Shown here: one piece after another, positions 11,530 through 21,888 of the stretch
Layout: each line of letters starts with the position of its first letter
How positions within the stretch are numbered: the first letter of the stretch is position 1
Source of the DNA: Mantis religiosa
Taxonomy: Eukaryota; Arthropoda; Insecta; Mantodea; Mantidae
NCBI GenBank assembly: GCA_030765055.1
Contig: CM060947.1
Location: 63,342,934-63,406,933 of the forward strand
DNA: 64,000 nt
Direction: 5' to 3'
The notes under the pieces: generated by a model
What the model was told of the DNA's origin: nothing
Databases searched by the model: none
The model's input: the letters and a program-made list of their open reading frames with translations, nothing else
Made by a program: the position numbers and the translations under genes

Positions 11530-12600
11530 CAAGCTGATCATTTAACTGGTCCACACGTCATGAAATCTACGCATTTTGTATCGCTCAGCTCTGAGCCACT
11601 TTCTGAATGCAAATAAATTAGGATAAGCAGCACTCAGGCAATAATGATAGAAAGACATTATCCACCACATTTGAGTCCGTGCAGTGTTGTCTTTCATAAT
11701 ATTCTAGGATAGAATTACTGACACTGTCTTATAATCCACCCTGCTTCCAACCAGCACACCAATTTTATTTTCAGTCCATTTCCAGATCTCAGATACATTT
11801 TTGCTGGTGGTAATTCTGTGTATCTGCGCATCCACTTTTCCACAACGTTGACACCATAGGACTGTTGTTAAATTATATTTACATACCTTTAATTCCGTGG
11901 GGATTATTTATTTCACAAAATACACGGACACCTTCCAATCAAGTGGAACGTAGCTGTTTCCGAAAATTTTCCATATGCGATCCCATGGAGTATTTGGTTA
12001 CTTTGCAACAATTGGTGGCACAGACAAATACTCCTTTATCAACTCGATGTACAAGTGTTTGGTCTTAAGGCAACCTGACTCCGTTGTAATCAAGGGCAAT
12101 AGATGCTGATAGTCCTTCACTATCTGCCGAAATGCACAAGATGTAGTCGTATCTGAGGACGTCAGGCGATGACAAAACTCCATGTCCTGACGACTTCCCT
12201 GTCCGTTGAGTGCGCCCAACACAGAACGCAATAACAGCGCTCTGCACTTCACACACACATCAGTTAGATTCCAACCTCCTTCAGTTATTTTCCGGCGTAA
12301 TTGATTTCGAGCTACTTTATAGAACTGATTCCGCCAAATATAATAACCAATTGCCCTTTCTGAACGCTGAGAGTATTTTTGGTGCATTGGCATTATTTGC
12401 GCTGCGTACCTATTTTGGCCAAAACAAACGTGTTCACATACCAAATTATTTGAACAAGGTTCAAATTTCGTGTTAAATGCAACTGCATGAGGAAAATGCA
12501 AGTATTAACGATTTGCATCCAGTTCAGCAATAGCCTACCAACCCAACTTCCGGCCTCACGCCCACTTACACAAGGCAGAGGTGAGAATTCTAGTACCTTA
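11530..12600 (-). pseudogene. LINE C-terminal region with zf-RVT-type domain
   Basis: The minus-strand frame at 12501-11998 and its continuation past stops to about 11540 encode the post-polymerase region of a LINE: RAIGYYIWRNQFYKVARNQL, GGWNLTDVCVKCRALLL, then WDRIWKIFGNSYVPLDWKVS, and CQRCGKVDAQIHRI, which fits a CCHC-type reverse-transcriptase zinc-binding domain. It ends with YKMRRFHDVWTS and a stop. At least three in-frame stops occur (near 11998, 11915 and 11720). The part above 12500 continues in a shifted frame (LNWMQIVNTC). The TIR element at 12603 abuts this end. The polymerase core itself is missing. Confidence 0.8.
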
Positions 12601-12602
12601 AT

Positions 12603-13947
12603 GCCAGATTTCACCAACAGATGTTAAGAGTTAACACGAGTTTAGCAATAGTTAAAACAAAAATTGCATTTCACCAACAAGTGTTAGCGTAACACTCGTG
12701 TAAAATCTCTTGTTAAACTAACAAGCCAAATTTCTGATGTTAAGTCCTTAACAATTGTAAATAGTCAAGATGGCGAGCATGAACTCAGCTGTTGATGTCG
12801 ATTTTCTATAGTTAAGACCGTCTAAATGGCATACGTAATAGAGTACAGCCTATGAGGAGAAATTATTTTGAGGAGCTATCCGAAGAATAAAATGTTTACG
12901 GAGGTATAGACTGTCGAAACAAGTTGCTATGAAGGTTACTGTGGAAGTATAAGAGAGGTTAGAACATGCATCGAAAGGAATGTGGCGATCTCTCCTTTGC
13001 TTCAAGTATTAATAACTTTGCTATTTTATAATTCACTAAATTATGTGGATAATACATTGTCCACCTCCCGTCTTGAAACTTTCAAGTCACTTGCCCTTCT
13101 TCGCTCCTCGTTTTAAATTTACGTAATACTGAGTTAGAACATGCACTGAAAGGAATATGACGATCTCGCCTTAGCTTCAACTATTACTAACTTTGCGATT
13201 TTATAATTTACTGAATTATGTGGATAATACACGGTACACCTGCTGTCTTGAAACGTTCAAGTAACTTGTCCTTCTTCGCACCTCGTTTAAAATTTACGTA
13301 ATAATGAGTTAGAATATGCATCGAAAGGAATATGTCGATCTCGCCTTTGCTTCAAGTATTAATACCTTTGCGATTTTATAATTCACTGAATTATGTGGAT
13401 AAATAGTCTGTCCACCGTCCGTCTTGAAACGTTCAAGTAAGTCACTGTTCCTTCGCACCTCGTTTTAAATTTACGTAATAGTGAAAAGTAGTTTGGTGCT
13501 TGTAGTAGTGACATATGCATTTGAATTAAATTCGTTTCCAATATTTTCCGCGTGACATCTTTTCTTTTACATTCACCGCATCCGTCCTCTTATTTTCCAC
13601 GATATCTTTACACTTCATCACCAGTTCAATTAACAATTTTTTCTGCATCGATGAGAAATTTGTCTCACGCCTTTATTTATGATTTTGTTCATCCGCCATT
13701 TTTCAGCTTGTGCAGGCGAAAATGAAAACAAAAGAGCATGGCAGTACGTTCAGAAAATAATAGGACTCATCCATGGCCTTCTATAGCTGAGATATGTACA
13801 AGTTTCTTGGCGTTAACACAGGTTTGTTAACATTTTCAGAAAACAGGTTGGTGAAATGCGTGAAATTTAACATTAGTGTTAGCGCTGTGACAATTGTTAC
13901 GTTACATTTGTTAACGTCGATTTTAACATCTGTTGGTGAAATCGGGC
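12603..13947. mobile_element. 1.35-kb non-autonomous TIR element with internal satellite
   Basis: The left end reads GCCAGATTTCACCAACAGAT and the right end is its near-perfect complement (ending GGTGAAATCGGGC at 13947). AT lies on both sides, so a 2-bp AT target duplication is possible. Subterminal copies of the motif TTTCACCAACA recur inside both ends (about 12667-12677 and 13850-13860), as in transposons whose transposase binds repeated sites. There is no transposase frame. The middle holds the 175-bp tandem repeats at 12958-13484. Superfamily is unknown; an ISL2EU-like or other AT/TA-inserting family is possible. Confidence 0.7.
12958..13484. repeat. Three tandem copies of a 175-bp repeat
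   Basis: Units start at 12958, 13133 and 13308, each opening GTTAGAAYATGCA and closing TTTACGTAATAnTGA. Spacings are 175, 175 and 177 bases. By eye the units are roughly 85-90% alike. The array sits in the centre of the TIR element and is not found elsewhere in the window. Confidence 0.9.
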
Positions 13948-14204
13948 ATAAGTGTTATAAGCGACATATACATGGAACAAACAATAGAAGAAAAGTGTCA
14001 TGGCAATACTTAAATTTTTGGAAACGGATCATTAAAAGTACTCTGGAAGAAAGGATATCCATATAAAATATATCCTATCCAGACGATTTGTGGAAACGAC
14101 AAGGGTATGTAAAAAACTGAAGCTGCTGACAGTGAAGTAAACTAGGTTATCAATAATAACTAAACACTAGTAACACAACTTCACTTATCTTATTTAAATC
14201 CTAG

Positions 14205-14240
14205 GACCGGTTTCAAAGCAAACATCTGCTTCATCCTCAG
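14205..14240 (-). ncRNA. Hammerhead-ribozyme-like motif, left arm
   Basis: On the minus strand: CTGAGGA (14240-14234), a short hairpin pairing AAGCA with TGCTT, then GAAACCGGTC (14214-14205). CUGANGA, GAA and a palindromic ACCGGU stem III followed by C are the features of minimal hammerheads reported from Penelope-like elements. An extra U after CUGAGGA is a possible weakness. Confidence 0.45.
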
Positions 14241-14368
14241 CCACTCAGCTTGACACTCACCCACTAACTGACTGACTGACTGACCTTGACCACTACCGGA
14301 GTTTGAAGAATAGCTCCTTATCTAACTGTCATCTACCGGGGACAACACAAACTTACTGATGACGTCTA

Positions 14369-14624
14369 TTGGAGGGATATCAAGGAGCGAAGGAACATTT
14401 TAGAAATATTAAATATAGACAGACAGAGAAATCGGTAGTGGCTGACCATTTTTGGTCATATAATCATGAAGTAAATCCAGAAGTTAAATTATTGAAACAA
14501 TTGAAAGAACCGATAGTTATAATGGTTAGGGATGAAGATATTTATTTTGAAAAATGAGGATCGCGTAATGAATTTTGATATCCCTCCAATAGACGTCATA
14601 ATAAGTTTGTGTTGTCCCCGGTAG
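14369..14624 (+). pseudogene. Penelope-like endonuclease (GIY-YIG) C-terminal fragment
   Basis: The reading gives KEHFRNIKYRQTEKSVVADHF, SYNHEVNPEVKLLKQLKE and, after a one-base frame change near 14557, MNFDIPPIDVIISLCCPR followed by a stop at 14622-14624. The EH...IK...S..A.HF...H...P order matches the end of Penelope GIY-YIG domains, which nick DNA for target-primed insertion. The GIY and YIG residues themselves lie upstream and are absent. The last codons fall inside the right arm, so that arm is the genuine 3' end and the left arm its inverted duplicate. Confidence 0.7.
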
Positions 14625-14716
14625 ATGGCAGTTAGAAAAGGAGCTATTCTTCAAACTCCGGTAGTGGTCAAGGTCAGTCAGTCAGTCAGTCAGTTAGTGG
14701 GTGTCAAGCTGAGTGG

Positions 14717-14752
14717 CTGAGGATGAAGCAGATGTTTGCTTTGAAACTAGTC
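14717..14752 (+). ncRNA. Hammerhead-ribozyme-like motif, right arm
   Basis: CTGAGGA at 14717-14723, the AAGCA/TGCTT hairpin, and GAAACTAGTC at 14743-14752 with palindromic ACTAGT as stem III. Cleavage would fall after C14752. TGG (14714-14716) could pair with CCA just after it as stem I. Sense orientation relative to the endonuclease fragment fits a Penelope-like element. Confidence 0.5.
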
Positions 14753-15354
14753 CCAGGATTTAAATAAGATAAGTGAAGTTGTTTTACTAGTGTTTAGTGA
14801 TTATTGATAAAAGACAAGGGCAATTTATAATATTAATTCGGATAATTATATGAACAGAAATTAAATTGCAATTGAAGTTTAACGGTTAAAGGTTCTGTAA
14901 TTTTAAATTATACTATCTGGAAATATGTTATATTTTGCTATTCTAAGATAATTTGCCTAAAGCGTAATGCTTCAATAGACCGTTGTTTCACAACAGGTTC
15001 AATTTATAATTTTAATTTTAGTTTTATTGCATTGATTTACTAAATTCTACTTGAATTATATTCATAACGAGACTAACGAGATAGCCATGTGAAGAATCTG
15101 ACACATGACCAACGAAATCTCATGTATCCAGGTATTAATCATAATTAATTCAGCTGATGGTTTTAAACTTCCATCGGTACATTGCTTCTGATGCTCTCAA
15201 AACAATTGAGGGCTCAAAGACAAGCGATAAAACGTCGGTTGTTATATGTGGTAGGTCATTTCACATCCGTCAGCGGTGGACTGCAATTGCGAATCGCATC
15301 AGAGACATGAGGCATGCTCAGAGGTACCATTTCTCTTAGCTTAAGCCCATAAAA

Positions 15355-15580
15355 CGGTCGTGTTAGAGAGGTTTATGAGGAACACGTAATGAATGTGGGA
15401 GAAATGTGCCGCACGTTTAAAAAAGGGCGGACCACTGTCCACCAGGAGGAGAGGAAAGCTTGGTTGACTCTAATGAAATATGTACTCTTTTGGAAGATTT
15501 ATAAGCGTTACCGATTCACATTTTCAGAGCTTTCACTGATAACTGATGCATCGGCTGCTAATTTTGTTCAAACGAAGTGA
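15355..15580 (+). pseudogene. Mariner transposase N-terminal fragment
   Basis: REVYEEHVMNVGEMCRTFKKG and RTTVHQEER (about 15365-15455) match the first helix-turn-helix and GRTTVHDEER linker of insect mariner transposases, and YRFTFSELS (about 15511-15537) matches the second one. About 20 codons are missing between them. No catalytic domain follows; a tRNA-like SINE begins at 15583. Confidence 0.65.
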
Positions 15581-15582
15581 CG

Positions 15583-15730
15583 TCGCGGTAACTTGTGCGA
15601 CTAGCCTTCAAGAGATCCCGGGTTCAATCTCTGGCGACTATCTAATCCGAGCCATAGGATTTCCATGGTTTACCCGGCTCGGTCCGCGAATGCTGGAATA
15701 GTTTTTTCTCCCACCAGAATTTTCCTGTCC
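15583..15730 (+). mobile_element. tRNA-derived SINE, third family
   Basis: GTGACGTCGCGGTAACTTGTG opens a tRNA-like head. The B box is GGGTTCAATCTC at about 15621-15632, followed by a body (CCATGGTTTACCCGGCTC) that does not match SINE A or B. The 3' end is unclear. Only one copy is in this window. Confidence 0.55.
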
Positions 15731-16900
15731 TTCATTTGTTGTACCTATTATATTGTTCACTGTCATCTGTTCCGGGTTGTAGAACCAGACATGTTCGGCG
15801 GTTTGCGGCTATTTGGTAGATGTGCCCTCTGGCGTCGGTTGCGACTGCCCAGTCCAGGCCGTGTGGTCCCAAACCAGGCAGGGACCGCTACGGTAATGGG
15901 CCTGTGGGTGGCGTCGGATGCGTTCGAAATGGAAAATATTTTTGTGCGAACGTCATCCGGATATGGTCGCACTTTCGGTCTCTACCCTCATACTCCCGGT
16001 AGAACCACAAAGGTTCGGATGACCTGCATGAGGTTGCGTTCTTCACATCGTAGGCACAAAATGTCACTATCTCTAAGACATGATGATTTAAGGTTTAGAT
16101 GGTTGCAGTATACAGTCGAATCTGAACTTTGGGACTAACGTGCTTGAGAGGGACGATAAAAATAACGATTTTAGAGTTTTAATACGTGGATATACTACAA
16201 GTAGAAATGTTAAGGGGAGCCAGACGGCGTTCTGGGGTGAAATTTCCATGTGTAATTGCAAGAATAATCTTCCCTAATATTTGTAGAAGGGAATAACAAT
16301 ATTTTCCTGTCCCATAGTTTTAAAAGTCCTAAATAGACTCATTTTTAAAAGGCTACAGAGTGTGCCACGCCCCTATTAACCATTTGTAACTGTGTTCTCT
16401 CCTTGGTTGTAACCTTATTTAAACTATATTTCAGAGCACACCCTTATTAGGAAACGAAGTCCTTGTTTTGTTCATTAATATTAACCTGTGCATCTGATGT
16501 TAATTCTTTCATGCTTTGTTTAGTATGCTTTGAATTCTAGTGCTTTTCCAAGATGGGAAGAGGCACTCATTTTGGTGTAAGAAATTGGCATGGGAATCAG
16601 TATAAACAGTTTAAGTAATCCCAATTACATAATTAAAGAGCTACACCCCCTAATATGGAATAAGTGTAGTAACACATGACAATACATTCACTTTGTCAAA
16701 CCCAGCCTCAAACATTGGCGATGAATATAAAGTGAAAATGGTACTTTAAGGAAAAAATTGTTTTCTTCATTGTCTAATGGCAGTGATGACAATTTAACTA
16801 AAGTAAATAATATTAGATGAACAAGTTTTCAATTAATCTCTGTTTCATATAACCTTCCCCACTGACATGTATCACTCCGCGTGCAACTACCTTCCCCCTC
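15731..16900. other. Unassigned region with a 157-codon open frame
   Basis: An open frame on the plus strand runs 15665-16138, overlapping the SINE. The stretch 15780-16030 is GC-richer than its surroundings, rich in Arg and Gly codons, and open in more than one frame. I recognise no domain. It may be an old repeat rather than a gene. From 16140 to 16900 the sequence is AT-rich with nothing supported. Confidence 0.3.
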
Positions 16901-16904
16901 ATCC

Positions 16905-17541
16905 TAATTGGCTAATGCTTTCGCGCCATAGGCCATAGGCGGTACCTTCCTGTCACATTGAAACCTGCAGTGAACGTCATAATAATTGCCAGTAAGATAA
17001 ATAAAATCATACAAATAAGAATATGAAGCATGCAAAAATAATGATGTTTATAATAAAACTGAATTAATGAGCAATGAAACTGGAACAAGTTTATAATGAA
17101 AGGCCTTCGGCCTTTTCCATTGCGATTTTTTAAATCACCACACATACCTTGCAAAAATGCTTGTCTTTCAGTCTTAGAAGTCGTGTCACGCCATACTTGT
17201 CGTGTGTTCTTCATTCACCCAAGTCTCGTCGAGATAGTATATTTTGTGACTTGTATCCCGGTACAGTATGACTGTCCTTAAATAACGTCTTCGCCACACA
17301 ACAATATCGCTCCTGGAGTGTTAAGTTTTCCTGTTGCCTCAATTTCATGTCGCGATGTTCCTACGCATCTAACACTCACACCTGTAAGTTCAGGGCACAG
17401 CTGTTCGACTTCTTTCACTGACAAAGACGGATTATTCTCTGTGAGTGCATTAAATGTATGCAACACAATTCTTTTTTCGCCACTTTGTAAAGGTTTTCCC
17501 TTGCGATGCTTTAGCGAAAAACTGGCGCTTGACTCTGCCAT
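16905..17541 (-). pseudogene. Tc1-like (DDE_3-type) transposase N-terminal half, internally deleted
   Basis: The natural start is ATG at 17541-17539 (MAESSASFSLKHRKGKPLQ). It leads into SGEKRIVLHTFNALTENNPS and VTGVSVR-like sequence (ELTGVSVRCVGTSRHEIEA), ending ATGKLNTPG near 17310. The next readable piece, in another frame, is WRRRYLR, then SHKIYYLDETWVNEEHT (about 17255-17205) with the first catalytic Asp, then WRDTTSKTERQAFLQG and NGKGRR. Comparison with the family shows that the second DNA-binding domain (around 100 residues) is deleted. No second or third catalytic residue follows. It belongs to the same general family as 7073-7905 and 24640-24880. Confidence 0.75.
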
Positions 17542-17604
17542 TATACATATAAGTACACCCGCAATAAACGACCAATAAAATAATTTAGCTCTCGCACTGG
17601 GCAC

Positions 17605-18045
17605 AACACACCGTCGAATGGCGATATATGACTAATCCAGTTCAAAACAAGGTCAGTGATAAACGTCATATAAACAAATATGTCATCACTACCACTAAAT
17701 CACGTGCTATCGTACCATGTGCTGAGCAAAGGAACCTCCTCTTTACTTCATTTAAGAATTAACATGCATTTCAGATAAATCAACTCTGTTGCGTAACATA
17801 TTTCATTAAAATAGTTACGAAAATATAAATTTGATAATTGTCTTCCAACATATAAAGACATATCACCATGTTAAATAACGAACTAATTTTTACCGCACAA
17901 CAGTCTGCACCACAACAGCAGCCAATGAGATGTGATAAGGTCACGTGATCGTTAAGAGATACGGGGCAAGCTTATGAGAAACAAGGATTAGTAGATATAG
18001 AGACCTTGTACAGTGTAAATTTTGTGAAAATGAAAAATGTTTTCA
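17605..18045. other. Intergenic DNA, no gene seen
   Basis: AT-rich sequence without recognisable coding or repeat features. Confidence 0.4.
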
Positions 18046-18049
18046 TATG

Positions 18050-18330
18050 AGAGGACACCAAGAAATGAAATGGATTGTTAGCTACGTTATCACTCAGTTG
18101 CCAAAAGTGTAATAAAGAATATACATTTCAAACATCCAGAACCATTGAAGATGTTACAGAAATAAATGCAAGGTTTGCTTATGACTTGAGAAGCATTGGT
18201 AAGGGAATTGAGGCAAGTAAGACATCGGCTGTTGTTCTCAATCTACCCGCCCCCTGCTAAATTTAACATAATTAACAATACCATGGAGCAAATGACCATG
18301 GAGTCTAGGAAGAACAGAGGGAGTGAGAAA
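18050..18330 (+). pseudogene. Mutator-like transposon-associated fragment
   Basis: LSCQKCNKEYTFQTS (a CxxC pair), EINARFAYDLRSIGKGIEA and VVLNLPAPC, continuing in the next frame as PPPAKFNIINNTMEQM, follow the order of a conserved N-terminal region common in arthropod Mutator-like transposons (INxR..Y..R.IG.G...N.P.PP). The frame breaks at the PPP run (18247-18257). Only about 90 residues remain. Assignment is from memory of the pattern and is moderate. Confidence 0.5.
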
Positions 18331-18629
18331 TGAAAGAGGGAGGATGTTGATCATGTAACAGATATGGATCAGGGAAAATTCTGAGGTGTAGTTCCAACAT
18401 AGAAAAACTTTAATGCTGTTTTTCTCTGTTTTATTATTTTATTTTCAACTTTGGGTGTGCTCATCTATACAACTACTGCAGCTACAAGTCTACATTTTTT
18501 TCTGGAATTAAAGCCATACTTAAACTGTTTCTTAAAGGTACTTGTAGAAAAATAAATCATTTTAGAAGTCAATTCAAGACATTTATTTAAAAAATCACAT
18601 CCTTTATTAAAAATCCAAAATAATTTATA

Positions 18630-19951
18630 CGAGGGTGGGTCAAAAAGTAATGCCTCCCTTTTTCCCTTAAATAAGTAAGTTTTGTGAAAACTTTGAATTT
18701 GTCGCAATTCCTCAAACCTTCTCCTCCAATTCCCTGCAATAGTAACTTCCTAAGTCAACAGATGACAGCACTGCATCTTCTTACAAAATGGCTGACATCG
18801 ACATTCGTATTAGACAGCGTTCTGTGATTGAATTTTTGACTGCGGAACGTGAAACGCCAATTCGCATTCACGAAAGGCTAAAAAGTGTGTATGGTGATGC
18901 AATGGTGGATGTCAGCACTGTTAGACGATGGGTTCGTCACTGTAACGAAGCTGAAGGGTAAACACCATTGGCAGACGAAAAGCGAAGCGGCAGGCCGGTG
19001 ACTGCAGTGACTCCATGCAACATTCAGTGAGTCGATGACATCATTCGTGGTAATCGCCGGGTAACAACAGGTGAATTGTGTCGCATTACCTCCCTCAGTA
19101 AAGGCAGTGTGATGGCGATTATTCAACAACTAGGTTACTCAAAAGTTTGTTCACGTTGGGTACCAAGAATGTTAACCTACCAAAACAAAGAAACAAGGAA
19201 AACAATAGCCTCCGAAAACTTGCAGCGCTTCAATTTGGAGGGAGAGAAGTTTCTGGAAAAAAATGTTACTGGAGACGAAACGTGGGTTGATTCTTTTGAG
19301 CCTGAATCAAAGAGGCAGTCAATGGAAGGGCATCACACAACGTCACCGAAGAAAAAGAAATCAAAACTCAGCGGTTCGGCAGGGAAAGTTATGGCAACAG
19401 TGTTTTGGGATGCAGAGAGTCTGCTTATAATTGATGTTTTGGAGCACGGATTCACAATAAATTCTATCCAATATGTCAGAACTCTCAAAAAGCTGAAAGC
19501 ACGTCTTCGCCGAATTCGCCCAACAAACACTATGGCGGATGTTCTTCTTTTGCATGGCAATGCAAGAGCACACACCAGCCGTTACACCACTACAGAAATT
19601 GAGAAATTGGGATGGTAAGTCTTACCAGCCCTGACCTGGCGCCATCAGACTTCCATCTGTTTGGGCCACTAAAGGAAGCTCATCGTGCGAATCATTTTGA
19701 AGATGAGGAGGCTGTGAAAACGTTCGTGTGTCAATGGCTTAGGAAGCAAGATCGTGTGTTTTACCACACTGGAATACATGCCCTAGTTAAAAGGTGGACC
19801 AAAACTGTGGAAAAAGACGGACATTATATTGAATAGTGACAAATTAATCGTCAATGTTGTAGTTTTCAAGCTATGTAAATTGGATTCAGTTTTCATGGCA
19901 ATTAAAGAGAGAGAGAAAAAATAGGAGGCATTACGTTTTGACCCACCCTCG
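18630..19951 (+). mobile_element. Near full-length mariner element with intact ends
   Basis: This is a cut-and-paste element of 1,322 bp flanked by the TA target duplication (18628-18629 and 19952-19953). Terminal inverted repeats read CGAGGGTGGGTCAAAAAGTA and its complement with single changes. Size and layout equal a complete mariner. Both ends look usable in trans, but the transposase is dead. Confidence 0.92.
18788..19836 (+). pseudogene. Mariner transposase, multiply disabled
   Basis: The transposase would cut and join DNA at TA sites with a DD34D catalytic triad. It starts at ATG 18788 (MADIDIRIRQRSVIEFL). The N-terminal helix-turn-helix (RIHERLKSVYGD, VSTVRRWVRH) is followed by a stop at 18959-18961 and another at 19028-19030. 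The same frame then runs to 19618 with GSVMAIIQQLGYSKVC, WVPRMLT, VTGDETWV (first Asp present) and LLLHGNARAHTS, where the second catalytic Asp of HDNARPH is replaced by Gly. A frameshift near 19612 moves DLAPSDFHLF (third Asp) into the next frame, which ends at 19836 with DGHYIE. Two stops, one frameshift and a lost catalytic residue mean no active product. Confidence 0.92.
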
Positions 19952-19953
19952 TA

Positions 19954-20410
19954 TTATCTTTAATGAATTGTGAAACTGTTGTAAAATAACAGGTAAATAT
20001 TTCAAATTAATGCATTTAGTGGTTCTTGAGCTAAGCGCACCAGAAAAGTCTCAATTTAACATGGTGAGATATACTGTTCCGGTTCCACTTAAGTAAGGAT
20101 GGGAAAACAGTAAGGATAGTCAGAGAAGCCACGTGCATGGAGTATTTACATACTGTGATAGGCAGAGCTTGTCGTAATTTGTGCTAAAGAACTTAAAATA
20201 GGCCTACAAATGGATATTCCAACAAAATCAAAATATAAGTATTATCATGTATGATAGACGTTGAAGTACGCACAATAATTTAAAAATTTCGGCATGAACT
20301 GCACATATAGAAACATCAAATAGCTACAACCCATACATCTTGACTACAAAATTTAGTAAATTGTACTATTTTCTTCACGAAGTGTAAACGCAAACACTAT
20401 TTCTTTATTA
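19954..20410. other. Intergenic DNA, no gene seen
   Basis: AT-rich sequence between the mariner and the foldback repeat. Confidence 0.4.
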
Positions 20411-20840
20411 GATAGAGTCAACATGAAAAATTTAATGCCATGGCCGGGATTTGAATCACGGATCTCCTGTTTCTGTCCAGTTGCTCTTAACCTTTGAGCT
20501 ACTATGGCCAACGTGCCCTCCTGACATTAAGTTCTCCATTTGACTCATATATTTCCCCAGTAGATCACTAGAGGCTCTCACATCCGAGACACAAACGATG
20601 TATCTCGGATGTGAGAGCCTCTAGTGGTCTACCGGGGAAATATATGAGTCAAATGGAGAACTTAATGTCAGGAGGGCACGTTGGCCATGGTAGCTCAAAG
20701 GTTAAGAGCAACTGGACAGAAACAGGAGATGCGTGGTTCAAATTCCGGCCATGGCATTGCATTTTTCATGTTGACTCTGTCTATTAAAAACCTTAGCCTA
20801 TGTACGGCTAGTGTGGAGAAATTAATTTCCATCAATTAAC
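20411..20840. mobile_element. Foldback tRNA-headed repeat, copy 1 (most symmetric)
   Basis: A long near-perfect palindrome runs 20411-20782 with its centre near 20594. Each arm carries a tRNA-like head: on the right, GGCCATGGTAGCTCAAAGG (A-box region) and GGTTCAAATTCC (B box), reading outward. The left arm is the mirror image. Two Pol III promoters would thus diverge from the centre. The right flank to 20840 continues with CTAGTGTGGAGAAATTAATT, matching the outer end of copies 29616 and 47948. The heads end in GGCCATGGCA without CCA and have a mutated stem, so they are not functional tRNA genes. Confidence 0.8.
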
Positions 20841-20921
20841 TAAAGCTATTTCTTTAATTTGAACTCTCCAGTACTATTTAATTTTATAGCAAACTCTGTT
20901 ACCGTAGTTTGTTTCTTATAC

Positions 20922-21105
20922 CGGCCTCGGTAGCGTAGAGGTCCCGAGTTCTAATCTCGGTTAGGGTGAGTTGTCTGGATAAGGTGTTTCAGGATTTTCC
21001 CTTACCTTGATAGACGAATATCTGGTAACTCTAAGCTCCATGAACCCCGGGCACATTTGAGCATTTCATTCATCGTCCTATATAACTTAAGGTTGGAGGA
21101 CGTAA
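20922..21105 (+). mobile_element. SINE B copy with deleted head segment
   Basis: CCGGCCTCGGTAGCGTAGA runs directly into GGTCCCGAGTTCTAATC, so about 25 bases between the A and B boxes are missing compared with 8836-9071. The rest of the body to ATCGTCCTATATAACTTAAG is present. The loss of box spacing probably silences it. Confidence 0.8.
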
Positions 21106-21613
21106 GTTACCCCCCCTCGCCTAAATATTCTTGAATACGTTTTCATTCCCACGTTGGTGTATTATTATCGACTTTGTTATGTATTAATGCTAAACATGCA
21201 ATTGTTATGTTTCAGGCCAGTGCTGTATTTTTTCCATTTGAGAAGTACAAAGTAATAAAGCCATCAAGTTAATGAACAAACCAAGAGTTAATACAAAACT
21301 ATACACAATTCCAGTTGTAACCACATTTTTTTTGTAGTGGACCATTTACCATACGATTTCTTGGTATTATTACACGAATCAATGCAAAGTATTAACGTTA
21401 GGAAAGGTCTACCATTGTTACAAATATATTTAAATGTGAAAATCGCTTGTTGGCTCAGTGGTCAAAATATTAATTGCCTCACATTAATGAACAATATTAA
21501 AATATCCGTTAATAATTAAAATACTGAAATTACAATATCCAAATTCTTGATAAAAATTATCACTATAAAAGCCATGGATACAAGTATAGACAATTATAGG
21601 TATTATAAAATTC
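21106..21613. other. AT-rich intergenic DNA
   Basis: No feature could be supported. It ends with GTAT, the target duplication of the solo LTR. Confidence 0.4.
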
Positions 21614-21685
21614 GTATTGTCACCTTGTGGCATTGTTGTACTGCTGCCACGGGCCGGAACCGGGCGGGTGGGCAGCAGAGAAAGG

Positions 21686-21800
<115 letters not shown>

Positions 21801-21888
21801 TCCGGAATGTTCTGCACATTGTTGCAGCCGCGAAAGTTCTTGGAAGGTCTTCGGCTTTCTAGAAACAATGGCTGGATAGGTATAAATA

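Larger units (their letters stand above)
14147..14810 (+). mobile_element. Penelope-like element 3' end flanked by an inverted copy of its own terminus
   Basis: Two arms, 14147-14383 and 14575-14810, are inverted copies of each other (about 90% or more by eye) around a 190-bp centre. The centre codes for a Penelope-type GIY-YIG endonuclease tail. Terminal repeats in direct or inverted orientation are typical of Penelope-like elements. Each arm carries a GTCA/TGAC tetranucleotide run and a hammerhead-like core. The reverse transcriptase is absent. It is a 5'-truncated, non-autonomous copy. Confidence 0.75.

Noticed and set aside
12958..13484. CRISPR-like array
   Set aside because: Units are 175 bp, contiguous and without spacers, in a eukaryotic TIR element.
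15665..16138. 157-codon open frame as a gene
   Set aside because: It starts inside a SINE, other frames are equally open, and no motif was found.
20680..20760. Functional tRNA gene
   Set aside because: A and B boxes are present, but the sequence is part of a repeated palindrome, the stems are imperfect and sister copies exist at 29616 and 47948.
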